The position numbers and the translations under genes are program-made. 64,000 bases of DNA. Source: Stenocarpella maydis. Lineage: Eukaryota > Ascomycota > Sordariomycetes > Diaporthales > Diaporthaceae. The stretch is taken from positions 30,559-94,558 of the forward strand of contig NQMI01000168.1 in NCBI GenBank assembly GCA_002270565.1, read 5' to 3'. The number at the start of each line of letters is the position of its first letter. Within the stretch, counting starts at the first letter, position 1. Shown piece by piece: positions 59,367 through 64,000 of this stretch. The notes beneath the pieces are model-generated. The model had not been told where the DNA came from and searched no databases. It worked only from the letters and a program-made list of their open reading frames with translations.

Positions 59367-61009
59367 ATGGGGTCAGCAAATATGGGAGGCTCCGAGCCTG
59401 TGTTTGAGGAGACGAAGCAACCGGAAATTGGGTTTCTTCCATTCTTGAACGGGAAAGCCCGGTCCAACTCAAAGGTCGCACTCCCGCAAGCACTGGAAAA
59501 GGAGATTCACAGTCTCAAGGAAGCTTTCACTATCACGACTGGCATGCTGAAAGAGATCGTCAAGCGGTTCGAAAAGGAACTCGGTGAGGGGCTGGAGAAG
59601 AACTTCCAGAATATTGTAGGCTTACATCTCTGTGGCTGCTCATGAGTTCACTCTGGTGCCGAGGTGCTAACGCCACATAGGCCATGTATCCCACGTGGGT
59701 GTTTGGATTTCCGACCGGCTGTGAGAACGGACAGTATATCACCATAGATCTTGGAGGTACCAACTTGCGTGTGTGCTGGATCACTCTCAAAGGGCGTGGC
59801 CAAAAGACAGATATCTTGCAAGATACCTACAAGTTGCCGAGTAATATCAAGACTGGCTCTGCAAACGAGCTCTGGGGTTTGATCGCGGACTGTTTGAAGG
59901 ACTTCCTTGAGAAGCACGAATTGCAAGGCACTAAGGAAGAACCGTAAGCTACAGAGTCTCAACACCAAAATGAGCTCTACACTGACCCTCCTCCCAGCCT
60001 ACCACTCGGTTTCACATTCTCGTATCCAGTACAACAAGATTATATCGACAGAGGGAAACTAGTGACCTGGACGAAAGGGTTCGACATCAAGGGTGTTGAA
60101 AATGAGGATGTGGTCATTCAGCTTGGCGAGGCATTCTCTTCTCGGAAATTACGAATCACGATCATCGCTCTGATCAACGACACTGTTGGAGCAATGATCG
60201 CCTCGGCGTACAATGATCCCGAAACCATTATTGGCGCAATATTCGGGACCGGATGCAACGCAGCGTATATGGAGAAGGTCGGTTCCATTCCAAAGATAAG
60301 TGACTCCGGCTTGGACCCAGAACTTCCCCTTGCGATCAATTGCGAGTACGGCGCGTTCGACAACTCCCACCGAGTCCTGCCTCGGACAAAATACGACATC
60401 GAAATCGACGACAAGTCTGCAAAGCCGGGCGAGCAGACCTTTGAGAAGATGAGCGCCGGCCTGTACCTGGGGGAACTCTTCCGGCTGGTCGTGCTCGACC
60501 TCCACGAGCGGGGCATCCTGTTCAAGGGCCGCGACCTCCCGAAGTTGAACGAGGCGTACTGTATGGATACGGGCTTCCTTTCCTGCCTGGAGAACGACCC
60601 GCTCGAGACCCGTCAAGCCCGGTACAAGGAGACCCTTGGCTTTGAGCCCACACCGGCAGAGGTCGAGTTCTCGCGATTGCTTGCAGAGATCATTGCCGTC
60701 CGCGGTGCACGCCTGTGTGCTTGTGGCATCGCGGCAATTTGCAGGAGGAAAGGGACCCGGTCAGGTCATGTGGCTGCCGACGGTAGTGTGGCGAACAAGC
60801 ATCCAAAGTTTAAGACTAGGTGGAGCGAAGCGCTCGGCGAAATCCTCGACTGGTCAGCAGGCCGACAGAGTGACCCGATCATCATGACAAGCGCCGAAGA
60901 TGGAAGCGGAATTGGCGCCGCAGTCATCACCTCTATGACAATGGCGAACATTCGCGCTGGAGATCTGAAGGGGGTACGGGACGGCGGTCAGTATATTGGG
61001 AAAAAATGA
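59367..61009 (+). CDS. hexokinase/glucokinase family sugar kinase
   Basis: Three exons (59367-59615, 59681-59943 and 59998-61009) give 507 residues. The ATP phosphate-binding motif is DLGGTNLRV near residue 105. LPLGFTFSYPVQQ and TWTKGFDIKG form the sugar-binding signature, INDTVGAMIASAY carries the catalytic Asp, and GTGCNAAYMEK, INCEYGAFD and FEKMSAGLYLGEL complete the site. All catalytic residues I can check are present, so an active ATP:hexose kinase is expected in the cytosol. The WITLKGRGQKTD and GTGCNAAYME wording seems closer to fungal glucokinases than to the main hexokinase, but that is memory, not alignment. The first intron has an unusual GTAGGC donor but a GCTAACG branch point. 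Sordariomycetes usually carry several such genes, so this may be a secondary paralogue. Confidence 0.93.
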
Positions 61010-62620
61010 GGTTGATCAGGTTCAGGGTCAAGCCAATTGGGTCAAGTCATATAGGATTGTTTCACTTATGTGGTAAATGTAGCGCGGAGTGTATAGTTTC
61101 TACAATTCTTGAGGATCTCCAATGTTACGAGAACTGATCGTCCGGCAAATTCCATGTCATGTTGGCCGATGTTCACGTGCTGAATAATGTCCAAGCATAT
61201 CTCGACCCGATGGAGGTTATCTGGGCCCTGTTTATCATGATACGCCGACTTGCATGCCCCTAAACGATCCGATGGGGCGCAGTATGAATACAAAAGGCAC
61301 ACCAGATGTATTACTTCATGCTTAATCTCCACTAGATAACCATAGAAAAGATGGAGATCTGCGCCATTTGTTATGCACGTGCAAATCTGCATTCTAAAGT
61401 TCCTACCTAAGTAGCTCATTCTTGAAGGGGCGAGTAGAGTACCGGTATAGGGATTTTAAATATGGCCCTATCGGTTTGTAGGACTGAAAAGCCAGCTGTT
61501 GGACAGCTCGGAGCCTCGCCGTTGCCCTCATCATGAGAACATCCCTAGTCAAGGGCAGCATGTATGCCCACAAAGCCCCTAGAAATCTGGTGTTGCGGAT
61601 ACCCTGTCTCCAATAACCACAAGGCTATCACTATTTTCTTCGCGACAGGTTATTATGTCTGGACCTATTGTTATCAGCATTGTATTATCCAAGTCTGGGT
61701 CTTTCAGCGTTAAGTATCAATATGACTGTATGAAGGGACCACCGCAGCTCTTTTTATATTTTTATACTTTCTATTTGTTTTCTCTTCTAAAAGGGAAACA
61801 CAATCGGATTAAGAACGAATGTGACCGAGGAAATAGTAATAACCTTGTAATGAGCCAGGTCTAATTAAGATCAACTTCAAGCCGCGCGTCAACTAGACTA
61901 GAAACCGACGAACAGTTGTACGGCGAAAAGCAAGCTAGTAATAAATTATTAGCAACAGTGGTTTCTTCGCGGGTGAATTGGCACGTGCGGTAATATTACA
62001 AATGCAATATTAAGAGCTGTGAGCCAGTCTTAGGTGTGTTTTCCGACAGGCAAGCCCCTGAAGGAAAATGCACCTGGAACTGGCCGCATTAACAGGCCTG
62101 AAGTACATTTGTACCGCTTCTTTCGTGCGCTATCCAGCATTGAGGCATATTAAAACAGGGAGACTTACAGCAGCCAGGCTACTGGACATTGCTCAGCACA
62201 GCAAATTAGCTTATACAGCGAAGGCACGAAATGGGTGAAGCAACTGCTACCATGGTGGTACAGACCCATTGTGCAGGTTTCTGCTGAGCAAGTCGAGCTT
62301 CAAGTTTGCTGGGAGTAGTTGGCCACTTCCTACTTCAGCTGCTACTTGCTTTGTAGATATTGTTGAACACCTTCCTGAGAGACGTGATGCTCCGGCTTGA
62401 CCATTCGTCATATTCATGGCCTACCACCGTGACTTCTCCCTCAAATTTACAAGTCGTTTTAAATCCAGGAAACTGCAAACTTCACGGTCATGAAATTAAA
62501 ACATTGGCCCTCAGTCTGTTCCAACTGTCTCTTCTCTTCTTTTTATTCTCTCCAGAGACCTCGACGCAGAACTCTTTGTCCGATCCCACGCGCAACGTTC
62601 AAATACCACTTCTGTTCAAA
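61010..62620. other. intergenic with repeat copy C
   Basis: This is the hexokinase 3' side, then the repeat copy, then AT-rich DNA to about 62050, then the CT-rich upstream region of the possible small gene. No other gene is seen. Confidence 0.5.
61610..61830 (+). repeat. dispersed repeat, copy C
   Basis: This copy shares AAGGCTATCACTATTTTCTT, CCTATTGTTATCAGCATTGT, GGGACCACCGCAGCTCT and the end ATCGGATTAAGAACGAA with copies A and B. The middle AT-rich insertion differs in length between copies. Confidence 0.75.
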
Positions 62621-62959
62621 ATGGCATCCATCGACATCTTTCCACCCGTCAGCTTTGGCAGATCTACCTTCTCTGGACTTGAAGTCCTCTACCGCTTCTT
62701 TGCCTGGCTCTGGGCTAAATTCTTCGGTGAACCTCAGGAAAGCACCCCTGAAGGCTTCGCTGCGCGCCCCTCCGCCACCTGGGCTGCCGTCCCCAATCTT
62801 CTCGCTATCCTGAAAGTCCTGCTGGAGATCCGTGACCGCCTTCAACGGATCAACAAAGACGTGGACAGGAGACTTTTAACGACATTTGTCTTCCGGTGTC
62901 GGGGAAGGTGTGACCCAGTTGGCACTCCAGTACTTTACTCATTGCAGTCAGGGCCCTAG
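62621..62959 (+). CDS. possible small hypothetical protein
   Basis: A single frame of 112 residues starts at an ATG in a strong context (CAAAATGGC) and follows a CT-rich stretch at 62512-62560. The product starts MASIDIFPPVSFGRST, has an aromatic segment (LYRFFAWLWAKFFGEP) that could be a short membrane or amphipathic helix, and a second helix (AVPNLLAILKVLLEIRDRL). The tail contains a short Cys pair (RCRGRC). I recognise no family. The frame is open further upstream, but that part looks like untranslated sequence. Confidence 0.42.
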   Translation: MASIDIFPPVSFGRSTFSGLEVLYRFFAWLWAKFFGEPQESTPEGFAARPSATWAAVPNLLAILKVLLEIRDRLQRINKDVDRRLLTTFVFRCRGRCDPVGTPVLYSLQSGP

Positions 62960-64000
62960 GCCCTCTGGGACTTAGTAACAAGAACGACGAATACAATCTC
63001 ATTGCTTACCCATGGCGTACGTACGCAAAGCCTACCAACATCTGGCTTGGAATGAGGTGGTTGGGATGAGACCTGTAACACGGCGTTGCTGTGTTTTGGT
63101 CACTGGGTTGTCTGTTAATGTAGTTGTCTGTTCATATACCTAGGTACTTGTCTAATCAGGTCCGTGTCTCGTCTCGGATCAATGCCTAGTCACAGTCGGA
63201 CTTCCTATTTGACCCCTGCTTTCGTTCACACCATACTTTTGTGTTCTTTCCCTCGCCCACCGCTAATCCCGGGGTGATCGCTGCCCAGTGTGACTTGGAG
63301 CCATTTCCATTAAAAGTATAAATCAAGACCCGGAGACTCAAACAGCATGTCAGCGAGCTCGTACAGATCCTGGCGCATAAGGCCCATTCTTACATCTCTT
63401 TCCGAGTAGCGAAGGATCCATATTATGCTCACACACACCTGGGAGCTGAGTCGCGTATGTAAGCCATTTCCAGTCGAGTTGTGAGCGGCATGGGCCTAGC
63501 TGACGGTATACAATGATGATAATATCCCAAACCTCAACTTGATTGAGGTTTTTTTTTTTTTGAGATGATGTGATAGTATAGTCTGTCAAGCAGATATTGA
63601 AGGACCCTTGTATATCTTGACATTCTGCAAGGCTAGAGGAGTACCCTGGGGTGTCCCTAGGTGCCAGCTCTGGTATCCGGGTTTTCTGTGGCCTTGCGAG
63701 GTGGGAGTCTTCCAGAACCCGTTGCGGCCAAGGAATTCGGCTCCACACACTTGATTCAATAAAACGCGGTCCTGGTTCGTCTGTTGTGATGTGATGGCAA
63801 ATTCCATGACGTAAATTCTCAAGCTCTCGGCGGTTATCAATACCCGTTCCGGTAAGAGAGCGCATATGTGATGCAGAAAGAAAGAGTTCATTCTGAATTA
63901 CTTTTGCTTCAAATCCATCTTCCAGGCGGGAGGAAGCCAGTAGGTCAAGGTAAAGAAGCCGCAAGTAAGTTGCTCCAAGCTTAGTCCCCCCCCCCCCCAA
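62960..64000. other. window end, uncertain minus-strand frame
   Basis: A minus-strand frame opens at the window edge and runs to 63350 for over 200 codons. The part near the edge (YLRLLYLDLLASSRLEDGF) looks protein-like, while the rest becomes low in conviction after a T run at 63549-63560. It could be the end of a gene that starts beyond the window. The palindrome TACCTAGGTA is at 63137-63146, and a C run lies at 63987-63998. Confidence 0.3.

Noticed and set aside
1..64000. secondary-metabolite gene cluster
   Set aside because: Esterase, transporter, methyltransferase and hydrolase genes are present but far apart, and no core synthase, prenyltransferase or P450 accompanies them.
1..64000. 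CRISPR array, bacterial operon or phage features
   Set aside because: The gene structure is eukaryotic with spliceosomal introns. No regularly spaced repeats of the CRISPR kind are present.

Overview
The window reads as nuclear DNA of a filamentous ascomycete, most likely a Sordariomycete. Genes carry short introns (about 50-180 nt) with fungal GTRNGT donors, CTRAY-type branch points and YAG or AAG acceptors. Spacers hold CT-rich promoters, microsatellites and homopolymers, and families such as a BAS2-like secreted protein, a DUF7371-like mucin and an RRT8-like protein are fungal. The species cannot be named from sequence alone. I support 18 protein-coding genes, plus one probable small gene, one decayed gene and three copies of a dispersed repeat.

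Left third (1-24 kb): a type-B carboxylesterase with an altered nucleophile elbow faces an MFS monocarboxylate-type transporter. Next come a large secreted mucin-like wall protein, an RRT8/EI24-like membrane protein, a SET-domain protein with a signal-like N-terminus, a decayed Glu/Arg-rich coiled-coil gene, an alpha/beta hydrolase, repeat copy A, a GNT1-type GT8 glycosyltransferase and a trans-aconitate-methyltransferase-like enzyme.

Middle (24-48 kb): a secreted GH3 beta-glucosidase, a gene-poor 3.8 kb stretch, a bZIP regulator with a polyglutamine tract, a 61-base poly(A), a BAS2-like small secreted protein, an RRM-type protein broken by a one-base shift in a C6 run, and the DNA polymerase epsilon catalytic subunit POL2. 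POL2 is divergent from COX20, and an ACGCGT box lies between them.

Right end (48-64 kb): an uncharacterised disordered protein, 4.7 kb of gene-poor DNA with repeat copy B and coding relics, a secreted phospholipase A2, an amidase with one awkward intron, a hexokinase/glucokinase, repeat copy C and a possible 112-residue protein.

The layout is a mix of housekeeping genes (POL2, COX20, hexokinase, GNT1) and accessory secreted or catabolic genes. I see no biosynthetic cluster, RNA gene or autonomous transposon. Secreted products (mucin, GH3, BAS2-like, PLA2, perhaps the SET protein) are frequent, which suits a plant-associated or saprotrophic lifestyle. All exon boundaries were read by eye from splice signals and frame continuity.
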